Below are positions 1-8,116 of a stretch of 26,823 nucleotides of DNA, in pieces. The stretch's first letter is position 1. Every line of letters starts with the position of its first letter. The notes below the pieces were generated by a model. That model did no database searches and had not been told where the DNA came from. It saw only the letters and a list, made by a program, of their open reading frames with translations. The translations under genes were made by a program, and so were the position numbers. Source of the DNA: Eubacterium sp. (GTDB taxonomy: Bacteria > Bacillota > Clostridia > Lachnospirales > Lachnospiraceae); NCBI GenBank assembly GCA_022776205.1, contig JALFIK010000198.1, positions 1 through 26,823 on the forward strand, read 5' to 3'.

Positions 1-690
1 ATGCCGGATCTTGCAGTATTTGACATTCCCTGTCGTTTTAACACGATTGAAGAGGTCCGGGAAAAAGTAGATGACCCAGTTTTCTATACCCAGGTGGAAA
101 AAGTGTATACCAAAGCCGGGTACCATCTGCTTGGTTATGCAGATCAGGGATTTCGGGTGATGTCAACAAATAAAGAAATAACGGATATTTCAGATTTTAA
201 AGGACAAAAGATACGAACGATGGAAAACAGTTATCATATGGATTTCTGGAAAACATTAAAGGCGGCACCTACCCCTATGACATTCAGTGAAGTCTATATC
301 GGTCTTCAACAGGGAACAATTGATGCGCAGGAAAATCCATACGAAGTCATCGTATCCAACCGTTTGTATGAACAGCAGGATTATATAGTCAACACAAATC
401 ACCTTCCGCATTTATTATCTCTGATCGTAAATGAAGACTTTTATGAAAATCTTCCTGATGAAACGAAGAATATTATTACCCGTGCTGCACAAACAGCAAA
501 GAAGGAAGCGAGAACTGCCTCCGATGAACGAATCAGTGAAAAACAAAAAGTGATATGTGACAGTGGAACACAAATTATTAATCTCCCGGAAAAAGTACGG
601 AAACAGATTCGCACAAAAGCACAGCCGGTTTATGATGAAATCGGGAAAAATGTAAACAAAAAGATCATGGAGGCTTATCTTGCACCATAA
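1..690 (+). CDS. TRAP transporter solute-binding protein, DctP family (5' end outside window)
   Basis: This is the C-terminal two thirds of a periplasmic/extracytoplasmic solute receptor of a TRAP transporter, which binds small organic acids and hands them to the DctQM membrane permease. The 229 visible residues carry family hallmarks: FKGQKIR near residue 64, the block APTPMTFSEVYIGLQQG (about residues 89-105) and IDAQENP just after it. The family is usually about 330 residues with an N-terminal signal or lipoprotein peptide. None is visible, so the true start lies before base 1 and the ATG at base 1 is probably internal. No dctQ or dctM follows; the next gene is an unrelated Asp23 protein, so any permease partner must lie upstream or elsewhere. 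The substrate cannot be told. Family assignment is firm; completeness is not. Confidence 0.85.
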   Translation: MPDLAVFDIPCRFNTIEEVREKVDDPVFYTQVEKVYTKAGYHLLGYADQGFRVMSTNKEITDISDFKGQKIRTMENSYHMDFWKTLKAAPTPMTFSEVYIGLQQGTIDAQENPYEVIVSNRLYEQQDYIVNTNHLPHLLSLIVNEDFYENLPDETKNIITRAAQTAKKEARTASDERISEKQKVICDSGTQIINLPEKVRKQIRTKAQPVYDEIGKNVNKKIMEAYLAP

Positions 691-698
691 GATTTTTG

Positions 699-726
699 TT
701 GCAAAACTGGGGATGTCTGTTATAAT
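699..726 (+). promoter_or_regulatory. Sigma-A promoter for the asp23-nusB transcript
   Basis: TTGCAA at 699-704 and TATAAT at 721-726 are separated by 16 bases, with a TG one base upstream of the -10 (TGTTATAAT, extended -10). It lies about 80 bases before the asp23 start. A second TATAAT at 760-765 lacks a convincing -35. Confidence 0.7.
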
Positions 727-804
727 AAAAGAATAAATCGTTATAAAATTGTTTACATTTATAATGCAGATTTTCGCAGAATGTGTAGGCAAAAGGAGGT
801 TTCC

Positions 805-1191
805 ATGGAGAAAGAGAAAGATACAAAGATTAAACATGATGTTTATAACATAGAAGAGGTTGGTCAGGTGCAGATTGCAGATGAGGTGGTTGCCGTCATT
901 GCCGGTCTTGCGGCTACAGAAGTGGACGGTGTTGCCAAAATGTCCGGCAATATTACGAACGAGATCGTCAGCATCCTTGGGATGAAGAAACTTTCCAAAG
1001 GAGTGAAAGTTGCCATTTCCGGAGAAGAAGTGGAAGTTTCCCTGAATCTGGTGTTAAAATATGGCGTCAGCATTCCGAAAACATCAGAGGAAGTACAGGA
1101 TAAGGTAAAGAATGCCATTGAGACGATGACCGGTCTTCATGTTTCTGAAGTGAATATCCGTATTGCAGGAATCCAGACGGACGGAGAATAG
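805..1191 (+). CDS. Asp23/Gls24 family protein (YqhY type)
   Basis: A small (128 residue) soluble Asp23/Gls24-family protein. Members are linked to envelope stress and, for the YqhY branch, to the acetyl-CoA carboxylase region in Bacillus. The family core is visible: IADEVVAVIAGLAATEVDGVAKMSG near residues 23-47 in two adjoining pieces (IADEVVAVIAGLA, then ATEVDGVAKMSG), followed by an alternating strand/helix pattern ending in VNIRIAGIQ. I chose the ATG at 805, which has AAAGGAGGT at 792-800 just in front; an in-frame ATG at 781 has no such site. The gene sits directly before nusB, as yqhY does in Bacillus, but accBC is not upstream here; a TRAP gene is. The biochemical function is not known, so only the family is called. 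Confidence 0.9.
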   Translation: MEKEKDTKIKHDVYNIEEVGQVQIADEVVAVIAGLAATEVDGVAKMSGNITNEIVSILGMKKLSKGVKVAISGEEVEVSLNLVLKYGVSIPKTSEEVQDKVKNAIETMTGLHVSEVNIRIAGIQTDGE

Positions 1192-1228
1192 AGCGGCTGA
1201 TCATACGAAGGACGACGGAGGATAACAG

Positions 1229-1630
1229 ATGAAAATGTCAAGAAGAAAAGTAAGAGAAACTATTTTTCTCTTGCTGTTTCGCATAGAATTTAACACACCG
1301 GAAGAGTTGCAGGAGCAGATGGGATGGTATTTTGACGAGAGACCGGATATGGAGGATGAAGACCGGGATTACATCAAAAGAAAGATGGAAGATATTCTGG
1401 GACATCTGCCACAACTCGATGAGAAGATTCATTCCATCTGTGAAGGCTGGAGACTGGAACGTCTTGGAAAAACAGAGCTTGCAATTTTGAGACTTGCAGT
1501 GTACGAAATTTTGAACGATGAGAAGATTCCGGTTGGTGTGGCAATTAATGAAGCAGTAGAGCTGGCAAAGATTTACTGCAGTGAGGAAGCACCACGTTTT
1601 GTAAACGGAGTCCTTGCAAAGCTGGCATAG
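1229..1630 (+). CDS. nusB: Transcription antitermination protein NusB
   Basis: NusB binds boxA RNA together with S10 (NusE) and promotes antitermination in rRNA operons. The 133-residue length is typical. The N-terminal RRKVRETIFLLLFRIEF and the C-terminal all-helical part with LAILRLAVYEIL, PVGVAINEAVELAKIY and RFVNGVLAKLA are strong NusB signatures. The ribosome binding site CGGAGG at about 1216-1221 fits the ATG at 1229. It follows asp23 by 37 bases and probably shares its promoter. In Bacillus the next gene is folD; here it is xseA, after a terminator-like hairpin at 1670-1706. Confidence 0.95.
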   Translation: MKMSRRKVRETIFLLLFRIEFNTPEELQEQMGWYFDERPDMEDEDRDYIKRKMEDILGHLPQLDEKIHSICEGWRLERLGKTELAILRLAVYEILNDEKIPVGVAINEAVELAKIYCSEEAPRFVNGVLAKLA

Positions 1631-1669
1631 CGTATAATTCGTGACCTGTGATAATTGAACTGAAGAAAC

Positions 1670-1706
1670 AAAGCGGTGCGGAATTCATCTTTCTTCGCCG
1701 CTTTTT
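1670..1706 (+). terminator. Rho-independent terminator or attenuator between nusB and xseA
   Basis: AAAGCGG (1670-1676) pairs with CCGCTTT (1698-1704), with further imperfect pairing inward (GGAA against TTCTT), and the 3' arm runs into a T tract (1702-1706). It ends only 30 bases before the xseA start at 1737. Confidence 0.65.
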
Positions 1707-1736
1707 CTTTGACGGTCACAGACAATGGAGAAAAAG

Positions 1737-2951
1737 ATGAAACATATATTTTCTGTAACACAGATTAATTCCTATATTCATCGGATTTTTGAAAGTGATT
1801 ATGCGTTAAAAAAAGTCTATCTGAAAGGGGAAGTTTCCAACTGTAAATATCATTCTTCCGGGCATATATATTTTACATTAAAAGATGAAAAAAGTTCGAT
1901 TCGATGTATCATGTTCTCATCAGACCGGTGGAAAGGACTAACTTTTTCCCTTGCAGACGGGCAGTCTGTCATAGTTTGCGGTAATATATCTGTTTACGAA
2001 CAGACGGGTACTTATCAGATGTATGCCCGTGAAATCGAATTGTCCGGAAAAGGGGATCTTTATATTCAGTATGAAAAGAGAAAACAGGAATTATCCCGGA
2101 AAGGCTATTTTGATTTTGAACGCAAAAAATCCCTGCCACCTTACCCTGAAAAAATCGGTATCGTGACTGCACTTACCGGAGCAGCAATCGAAGATATTAA
2201 AAGTATTGCAAAACGAAGAAATCCTGGAATACAGCTTTATCTTTACCCGGCAAAAGTACAGGGAGAGGGAGCTGCTTATGAAATAGCGGAAGGAATTCGT
2301 TTCCTAGACCGAATAGATATGGATATTATCATTATCGGCAGAGGCGGAGGTTCAATAGAAGATCTCTGGGCATTTAATGAGATGGCTGTTGCCGATGCAA
2401 TCTACGAGGCACAAACACCGATCATTTCCGGGACCGGACACGAAATTGATATGACAATTGCCGATTACTGTGCAGATGTGCGGGCGGCAACGCCATCTGC
2501 AGCCTGTGAACTGGCGATTCCTGATATAATGTCTCTGTTTACGCGCCTTGAAAACTTCAGAGACATACTGAATCAGGAGATGAAGGACCGGATTATCCGG
2601 TATCAGAAACAATATCTTGCTCTGGAAAAAGAGCTTACAGCATTTCGACCGGATCAAAAACTGCTGTTACAAAAAATGCAGTATCAACAATTAAAACAAC
2701 AGCTTTTTTCAGTTATGAAAGATAAAATCAATGTGGAAAAGGGACAATTTCAGACATTACTTGACCGTCTGTCTGCACTCTCACCAACACAACGACTCCG
2801 GGGAGGATATGTTTTTGTACAAAACCAGGTGGGGAAACCCGTTGTGTCCGTCGATGGCGTTACAAAAGGAGAGGAGATGACCCTTACTTTTTCCGACGGC
2901 ACCGCACAGGTACTTCCGATTTCCACAAAGAAAGAAATATTGATGAATTAG
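1737..2951 (+). CDS. xseA: Exodeoxyribonuclease VII large subunit
   Basis: Catalytic subunit of exonuclease VII, which degrades single-stranded DNA from both ends into short oligonucleotides in repair. The protein (404 residues) begins with an OB-fold DNA-binding domain (VTQINSYIHRIFESDYAL; GEVSNCKYHSSGHIYFTLKD; then IRCIMF), followed by the catalytic domain with IGIVTALTGAAIEDI and the very characteristic RGGGSIEDLWAFN, then GTGHEIDMTIADYCADVRA and a long helical region, and a C-terminal segment with LRGGYVFV. I prefer the ATG at 1737 because GGAG at 1727-1730 is correctly spaced; the in-frame ATG at 1725 would place its start inside that site. It is slightly shorter than the E. coli protein. 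xseB follows after 9 bases. Confidence 0.95.
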   Translation: MKHIFSVTQINSYIHRIFESDYALKKVYLKGEVSNCKYHSSGHIYFTLKDEKSSIRCIMFSSDRWKGLTFSLADGQSVIVCGNISVYEQTGTYQMYAREIELSGKGDLYIQYEKRKQELSRKGYFDFERKKSLPPYPEKIGIVTALTGAAIEDIKSIAKRRNPGIQLYLYPAKVQGEGAAYEIAEGIRFLDRIDMDIIIIGRGGGSIEDLWAFNEMAVADAIYEAQTPIISGTGHEIDMTIADYCADVRAATPSAACELAIPDIMSLFTRLENFRDILNQEMKDRIIRYQKQYLALEKELTAFRPDQKLLLQKMQYQQLKQQLFSVMKDKINVEKGQFQTLLDRLSALSPTQRLRGGYVFVQNQVGKPVVSVDGVTKGEEMTLTFSDGTAQVLPISTKKEILMN

Positions 2952-2960
2952 AGGATAATC

Positions 2961-3203
2961 ATGGCAAAATCGAAATTTTCAATAGAAGATGCGTTTACTG
3001 AATTAAATGAAATCATTTCAGAACTGTCGGGAGATGAGATCAGTTTATCTGATTCCATGAACCTGTATAAAAAAGGAATAAAACTTTTGGATAAATGTGC
3101 TCAGACACTGGATAAAACAGAAAAAGAGATAATAATATTACAGGAGGGTCAAAATGAATCAGTCAATAAAAGACCAGCTTCCGGAGAAAATCCGGAGAAT
3201 TGA
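2961..3203 (+). CDS. xseB: Exodeoxyribonuclease VII small subunit
   Basis: Small helical subunit that binds the C-terminal region of XseA in multiple copies. The 80-residue length and the sequence FSIEDAFTELNEIISEL ... LSDSMNLYKKGIKLLDKC ... LDKTEKEI are typical of the family. It follows xseA by 9 bases. Its last 50 bases (3154-3203) are shared, in another frame, with the start of ispA; the polar tail NESVNKRPASGENPEN lies in this overlap and is probably dispensable. The overlap suggests translational coupling of the two genes. Confidence 0.93.
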   Translation: MAKSKFSIEDAFTELNEIISELSGDEISLSDSMNLYKKGIKLLDKCAQTLDKTEKEIIILQEGQNESVNKRPASGENPEN

Positions 3204-4050
3204 AAAGATTATTGATAAGTATCTTCCGGAGGAGGCCGGTCCGCAGAAGACGGTTCTTCGTGCCATGAATTACACGGTAAAGGCCGGCGGGAAAAGACTC
3301 CGCCCCATGCTTATGGAAGAAACTTACCGGATGTTTGGGGGAAATAACGATAACGTCATTGAACCTTTCATGGCAGCGATTGAAATGATCCACACTTACT
3401 CGCTCATTCATGATGATTTGCCGGCTCTTGACAACGACGATCTGAGAAGGGGAATGCCAACGGCCCATGTGAAATTTGGTGAGGCGATGGCTATCCTGGC
3501 GGGGGATGCACTGCTTAATTATGCGTTTGAAACAGCGTCGAAAGCATTCACCGGAGCATCAGAAGATATAAAGATTGCGAAGGCCTTTCAGATTCTTTGT
3601 AAAAAACCGGGAATATACGGTATGATCGGGGGACAGGTTGTTGATGTGGAGGAAGAAGAGAAGGAAATTTCTTTTGAGACACTTCTTTATATTCATGAAA
3701 ATAAAACAGCTGCTCTGATTGAATGTGCCATGATGATTGGTGCTGTTCTTGCCGGAGCAAAAGAAGAAGAAGTTAAGGCAGTGGAACAGATTGCGTCAAA
3801 AACGGGAATCGCCTTTCAGATTGAAGATGACATCCTGGATGTGGAAAGTACCAGTGAAAAGCTTGGAAAACCCGCAGGAAGCGATGAAAAAAACGGAAAA
3901 AATACTTATGTCTCTATGAAAGGTCTTACTCAGGCAAAAGAAGATGCCAGGCTGTATACACAGGAGGCACTTTCCATTTTTGACAGTTTAGATTATAAAA
4001 ATGAATTTTTGAGACAGCTGCTCTTGTACCTGGTCGGAAGAGAAAAATAG
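3154..4050 (+). CDS. ispA: Polyprenyl (farnesyl/geranyl) diphosphate synthase
   Basis: Head-to-tail prenyl synthase that condenses isopentenyl diphosphate with allylic diphosphates to give farnesyl (perhaps geranylgeranyl) diphosphate for undecaprenol and other isoprenoids. In the 298 residues are GGKRLRP (45-51, diphosphate binding), the first aspartate-rich motif DDLPALD (87-93), and the second, DDILD (225-229). The first motif has the DDx4D spacing of bacterial short-chain enzymes. A good site, GGAGG at about 3143-3147, precedes the ATG at 3154, which lies inside the end of xseB. dxs follows after 23 bases, placing two isoprenoid steps side by side. Chain length cannot be fixed by eye. Confidence 0.93.
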   Translation: MNQSIKDQLPEKIRRIEKIIDKYLPEEAGPQKTVLRAMNYTVKAGGKRLRPMLMEETYRMFGGNNDNVIEPFMAAIEMIHTYSLIHDDLPALDNDDLRRGMPTAHVKFGEAMAILAGDALLNYAFETASKAFTGASEDIKIAKAFQILCKKPGIYGMIGGQVVDVEEEEKEISFETLLYIHENKTAALIECAMMIGAVLAGAKEEEVKAVEQIASKTGIAFQIEDDILDVESTSEKLGKPAGSDEKNGKNTYVSMKGLTQAKEDARLYTQEALSIFDSLDYKNEFLRQLLLYLVGREK

Positions 4051-4073
4051 AAAAGACCTTTCGGAGGAACGAA

Positions 4074-5954
4074 ATGGGACGTTTACTGAATCAGATAAAT
4101 AAACCGAATGATATAAAAAAAATTCCACCAAAACTATATCCTGTTCTTGCACAGGAAATCCGGGATTTTTTAATTGACAATGTAAGCCGGACCGGTGGAC
4201 ACCTTGCTTCAAACTTAGGTGTTGTGGAAATTACCATGGCACTTCATATCTGTCTTCATTTTCCTGAGGATAAGATTGTTTTTGATGTAGGTCACCAATC
4301 CTATATTCATAAAATTCTTACCGGCAGAAAAGATGAGTTTAAAACATTAAGACAGAAAGACGGCCTGTGCGGATTTCCAAAACGATGTGAGAGTGACTGT
4401 GACTGTTTTGGGACAGGACATAGTTCCACATCGATTTCTGCTGCTCTTGGACTGGCAATGGCACGGGATCTTCAGGGAAAGGATGAAACAATTGTCGCCC
4501 TGATTGGGGACGGTGCATTATCCGGAGGGATGGCTTATGAGGCACTGAATAATTTATCATTGCTTCGAAAAGAAAAAAAGAACCTTATTATTATTTTAAA
4601 TGACAACAAAATGTCTATTTCTGAAAATGTAGGCGGGATGAGCCGTTATCTTAATGATTTAAGATCAAGGGAAAGTTATACCGAATTCAAGGAAAATGTG
4701 GAAAATGCTCTAAATAATATTCCGGGTGTGGGGCGCCATGTGGCGAAAGCACTGAAACGATCCAAGGATTCGATCAAACAGCTTTTTATTCCCGGAATGC
4801 TTTTTGAAAACATGGACATTACCTATTACGGGCCGGTAGACGGACATGATATTTATGAAATGATTCAGGCAATCAACCGGGCAAAGCGCCACGAAGGTCC
4901 GATTCTTATTCACGCCATCACGAAAAAGGGAAAAGGATACTCTTTTGCAGAAAAGAACCCGGAAAAATATCATGGGATTGGTCCTTTCGATAAAGAAACC
5001 GGAAACTCATTCAACAAAAAGACGAGGGAAACTTATACGGAAGTATTTTCCAGAAAGCTGATTCAGCTGGCAAAAGACGACGAAAAAATAGTAGCAATCA
5101 CAGCTGCGATGCCATCCGGAACAGGGCTTTCCTCTTTTAAGAAACAGTATCCGGACCGCTTTTTTGATGTGGGAATTGCAGAAGAGCATGCTGTAACCTT
5201 TGCCGCAGGACTTGCTGCAGCAGGCCTTCGCCCGGTCTTTGCCGTATATTCTTCTTTCCTTCAGAGAGCCTATGACCAGATTCTCCATGACGTGTGCATT
5301 CAGAAGCTTCCCGTTTTTTTCTGTATAGACCGGTCCGGCCTTGTCGGTGCCGACGGGGAAACTCATCAGGGTATTTTTGATATCTCTTACTTAAGTCACA
5401 TTCCGAATCTGGTACTTATGGCACCAAAAAATGCTACAGAAGTGATATCTATGATGGAATTTGCCACAGCATACGACGGCCCGGTGGCAATGAAGTATCC
5501 GAGGGGAAGTATTTATGACGGCCTCCCTGCCCATAATGCACCCATATGTCTGGGAAAAAGCGAAATCATTAAGGAAGGACGGGATGTAGTCATCTTATCT
5601 GTTGGTAATATTATGGAAGAATGTGAGAAAGCGATAGAAATGCTGGAAGAAAACGGTATTACTCCGGGACTTGTGAATGTGCGATTTATCTGCCCCGCAG
5701 ATGAGGATATGCTCCACATGGTGGCAGAAAAATATTCTCTGATCGTCACCGTAGAAGAAAACGAAAAAAGTGGAGGTTACGGACAGCGAGTATCGTCCTT
5801 CCTCCATGAAAATAATTACGATACCCGTCTGGTTACTCTGGGAATCCCGGATTGTTTTGTCCCGCATGCCACAGTGGCACAACAAAGAAGCATGGCTGGG
5901 ATTGACAGCAGCTCTATTGTAAAATTGATAATAGATAGGATGAATGAAAAATGA
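4074..5954 (+). CDS. dxs: 1-deoxy-D-xylulose-5-phosphate synthase
   Basis: Thiamine diphosphate-dependent enzyme that joins pyruvate and glyceraldehyde 3-phosphate, the first step of the MEP isoprenoid pathway, also feeding thiamine and pyridoxal synthesis. The 626 residues show SRTGGHLASNLGVVE (about 38-52), DVGHQSYIHKILTGR (71-85), the thiamine/magnesium motif GDG (145-147) to NDN (176-178), and the catalytic glutamate E370 in VGIAEEHAV (the family usually has EQH here). DRSGLVGADGETHQG marks the transketolase pyrimidine-binding domain, followed by a C-terminal domain. The site CGGAGG precedes the ATG at 4074. The stop overlaps the tlyA start by four bases (ATGA), a typical coupling. All key residues are present. 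Confidence 0.96.
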   Translation: MGRLLNQINKPNDIKKIPPKLYPVLAQEIRDFLIDNVSRTGGHLASNLGVVEITMALHICLHFPEDKIVFDVGHQSYIHKILTGRKDEFKTLRQKDGLCGFPKRCESDCDCFGTGHSSTSISAALGLAMARDLQGKDETIVALIGDGALSGGMAYEALNNLSLLRKEKKNLIIILNDNKMSISENVGGMSRYLNDLRSRESYTEFKENVENALNNIPGVGRHVAKALKRSKDSIKQLFIPGMLFENMDITYYGPVDGHDIYEMIQAINRAKRHEGPILIHAITKKGKGYSFAEKNPEKYHGIGPFDKETGNSFNKKTRETYTEVFSRKLIQLAKDDEKIVAITAAMPSGTGLSSFKKQYPDRFFDVGIAEEHAVTFAAGLAAAGLRPVFAVYSSFLQRAYDQILHDVCIQKLPVFFCIDRSGLVGADGETHQGIFDISYLSHIPNLVLMAPKNATEVISMMEFATAYDGPVAMKYPRGSIYDGLPAHNAPICLGKSEIIKEGRDVVILSVGNIMEECEKAIEMLEENGITPGLVNVRFICPADEDMLHMVAEKYSLIVTVEENEKSGGYGQRVSSFLHENNYDTRLVTLGIPDCFVPHATVAQQRSMAGIDSSSIVKLIIDRMNEK

Positions 5955-6775
5955 AACAGCGCTTAGACGTATTACTGGTTGAACAGGGACTGGCTCCCTC
6001 CAGAGAAAAAGCAAAAGCAATGATCATGTCCGGTGTTGTTTTTGTGAATGGACAAAGAGAAGACAAAGCCGGGACGACATTTGATGAGACACTGGCAAAA
6101 TCAATTGAAATTCATGGATCCACATTAAAATATGTAAGTCGCGGTGGCCTGAAACTGGAAAAGGCAGTTGATAATTTTGGATTTTCCCTTGCGCAGAAAG
6201 TTTGTATGGATGTGGGAGCTTCCACTGGAGGATTTACAGACTGTATGCTGCAAAACGGAGCAAAAAAGGTTTTTTCCATCGACGTGGGAAGGGGACAGCT
6301 TGAATGGAAACTGAGAAATGATCCCCGCGTTGTCTGTATGGAAAAAACCAATATGCGTTATGTTAAACCGGAAGATATCGGAGAAGAGGCTGATTTTATA
6401 TCCATTGATGTGTCTTTTATCTCTCTGACAAAAATTCTTCCACAGGTAAAAGCCTGTCTGAAAGAAGGAGGAGAAGTCGTTTGCCTGATTAAGCCACAGT
6501 TTGAAGCAGGCCGGGAAAAAGTCGGAAAAAAAGGTGTGGTAAGAGATCCGAAAGTTCATGAAGATGTGATTCGACGAATTATGAATTTTTCTACTGCGAT
6601 TGGATTCTCCCTGCTCCACCTTGATTTTTCTCCAATCAAGGGGCCGGAAGGAAATATCGAATATTTATTACATTTAATAAACAGACCGGAGGAAAGTGTA
6701 ATTACCGATGATGTGATTCCTGAAGTTGTCCTGTCTTCCCACCAGGCTTTCTCTCATCGGGATGCCGTAAAATAG
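5951..6775 (+). CDS. tlyA: TlyA-family rRNA 2'-O-methyltransferase (hemolysin A-like)
   Basis: Predicted S-adenosylmethionine-dependent rRNA ribose methyltransferase of the TlyA/YqxC family; the mycobacterial TlyA modifies cytidines in 16S and 23S rRNA. The 274 residues start with an S4 RNA-binding domain (RLDVLLVEQGLAPSREKAKA, then VFVNGQ; residues 3-60), then a linker YVSRGGLKLEKA and a Rossmann methyltransferase core with the SAM loop MDVGASTGGFTDCML, the acidic strand end FSIDVGRGQL, and ISIDVSFISL. The C-terminus has VCLIKPQFEAGREKVGKKG. The start overlaps dxs. The conserved place next to dxs, nadK, argR and recN matches Bacillus yqxC. The old name hemolysin is historical. Methylation target in this organism is inferred. 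Confidence 0.9.
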   Translation: MKQRLDVLLVEQGLAPSREKAKAMIMSGVVFVNGQREDKAGTTFDETLAKSIEIHGSTLKYVSRGGLKLEKAVDNFGFSLAQKVCMDVGASTGGFTDCMLQNGAKKVFSIDVGRGQLEWKLRNDPRVVCMEKTNMRYVKPEDIGEEADFISIDVSFISLTKILPQVKACLKEGGEVVCLIKPQFEAGREKVGKKGVVRDPKVHEDVIRRIMNFSTAIGFSLLHLDFSPIKGPEGNIEYLLHLINRPEESVITDDVIPEVVLSSHQAFSHRDAVK

Positions 6776-6781
6776 ACCAGA

Positions 6782-7621
6782 ATGAATCATTTTTTAATTA
6801 TAGCAAATAAAGAAAAAGATACGAATCTTGAAATTACAGAACAGATTCGCCGTCATATTGAAAGAATGGATGCCGTGTGTCATGTGTATGACCGGTATGA
6901 CAGGGACGGAGTGGAACAGATTGATATACCCGAGGAGACGCAGTGTATTCTCGTCATCGGAGGAGACGGCACGATTCTTGCCGCAGCAAGAATGCTTGTC
7001 GGAACGAATATTCCACTGCTTGGAATCAACCTGGGTACTCTTGGTTTTCTTGCAGATGTTAACCTGTCTGACCTGTCAAAAACACTCGATATGCTTCTCC
7101 ATGATCAGTATCAGGTGGAAAACCGTATCATGCTGACCGCAGAGGTTTATAAAAAGGGAAAAAAAGAAGCAACCTATATGGCATTAAATGATTTTAATAT
7201 TAATCGTGCCGGAGCATCCAGGGTGATTGGTTTGAAAGTAAAAATCAATGGTGCAGAGATAGACCGGTATCGTGCGGATGGGGTAATTGTCTGTACTCCG
7301 ACGGGATCAACCGGTTACAATCTGTCCGCCGGCGGTCCAATCATCAATCCCACCTGTAAAAATTTTGTCATTACCCCAATCTGCCCTCATTCTCTTACAG
7401 CCAGAAGTGTGGTCCTTGCAAAGGAAGACGTCGTGACGGTAGAAGTAGAAGAAATCCGAAGTAACATAAGAGAGGAAGCCGTTCTTTCTTTTGATGGAAG
7501 AGAGGGGATCAGCCTTTGTCCCGGAGATGAAGTTAAAATATATAAATCAGATGAAGTCACACCGTTTATTAAAGTGACGGAAGTCAGCTTTGTAGAAATT
7601 TTAAAACAAAAGCTTTTATAA
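6782..7621 (+). CDS. nadK: NAD kinase
   Basis: Phosphorylates NAD to NADP using ATP or polyphosphate; the only route to NADP. The 279 residues contain the diagnostic VIGGDGTILAAAR (about 58-70), GINLGTLGFLADV, a NDFNINRAG stretch and the nucleotide-binding DGVIVCTPTGSTGYNLSAGG (about 161-180), then CPHSLTARSVVL. Length is usual for the family. The gene begins six bases after tlyA, so the two are almost certainly co-transcribed. In Bacillus this locus lacks a nadK, whereas many Clostridia carry it here, consistent with a clostridial source. Confidence 0.95.
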   Translation: MNHFLIIANKEKDTNLEITEQIRRHIERMDAVCHVYDRYDRDGVEQIDIPEETQCILVIGGDGTILAAARMLVGTNIPLLGINLGTLGFLADVNLSDLSKTLDMLLHDQYQVENRIMLTAEVYKKGKKEATYMALNDFNINRAGASRVIGLKVKINGAEIDRYRADGVIVCTPTGSTGYNLSAGGPIINPTCKNFVITPICPHSLTARSVVLAKEDVVTVEVEEIRSNIREEAVLSFDGREGISLCPGDEVKIYKSDEVTPFIKVTEVSFVEILKQKLL

Positions 7622-7643
7622 AATTAGACAGGAGAAGAGAGAT

Positions 7644-8102
7644 ATGAAGGGGAAACGTCAGGAAAAAATTCTGGAACTGATCAGGGAAAATGATATTGAA
7701 ACCCAGGAAGAACTTGCCCGAAAACTTTCAGAAGCAGGATTTCCCTCAACCCAGGGAACGATTTCCAGAGATATCAGGGAATTGAGGCTTATGAAAGTGA
7801 CCGGTTCCACCGGACGGCAGAAATATGCACCGATCCAGACAGAAAATGTGCATATGGAGAATAAATACCGAAGGGTTTTATCCGAGGGAATTGTCCATAT
7901 GGAAAGTGCAGAAAATATTCTTGTCATTAAAACCGTATCAGGTATGGCCATGGCCTGTGCGGCAGCCATTGATTCTGCTGCAATTCACGGCGTTGTCGGG
8001 TGTATCGCCGGGGATGATACAATTATGTGTGTCATCAAAGAAACTTCCATGGTTCCGGAAGCGAAAAGAGAAATCGAAGCAATCATAAAAGGAATGGAAT
8101 GA
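7644..8102 (+). CDS. argR: Arginine repressor ArgR/AhrC
   Basis: Hexameric arginine-responsive regulator that represses arginine biosynthesis and can activate catabolism. The 152 residues have an N-terminal winged helix (KRQEKILELIRENDIETQEE with FPSTQGTISRDIRELRLMKV, the SR of TISRDI being conserved in DNA recognition) and a C-terminal arginine-binding/oligomerisation domain with VKT... AMACAAAIDSA and the hallmark GCIAGDDTIMCVI (family GTIAGDDTI). A ribosome binding site AGGAGAAG at about 7630-7637 precedes the ATG. The position upstream of recN is conserved in Bacillota and does not imply a direct functional link. Confidence 0.95.
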   Translation: MKGKRQEKILELIRENDIETQEELARKLSEAGFPSTQGTISRDIRELRLMKVTGSTGRQKYAPIQTENVHMENKYRRVLSEGIVHMESAENILVIKTVSGMAMACAAAIDSAAIHGVVGCIAGDDTIMCVIKETSMVPEAKREIEAIIKGME

Positions 8103-8116
8103 CATCGGAGGATGCT

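Noticed and set aside
415..837. Minus-strand 140-codon frame over the TRAP gene end
   Set aside because: It is rich in Phe, Cys and Ile with no motif and lies opposite a clear gene; it is a shadow frame.
1633..1638. TATAAT as the promoter of the xseA operon
   Set aside because: The nearest TTG-type -35 (TTGCAA at 1614-1619) is only 13 bases away, too close, and the hairpin at 1670 lies downstream of it.
8027..8116. Longer start for RecN overlapping argR
   Set aside because: The extra residues have no family similarity and the ATG at 8117 has a good ribosome binding site and begins with the conserved N-terminal strand.
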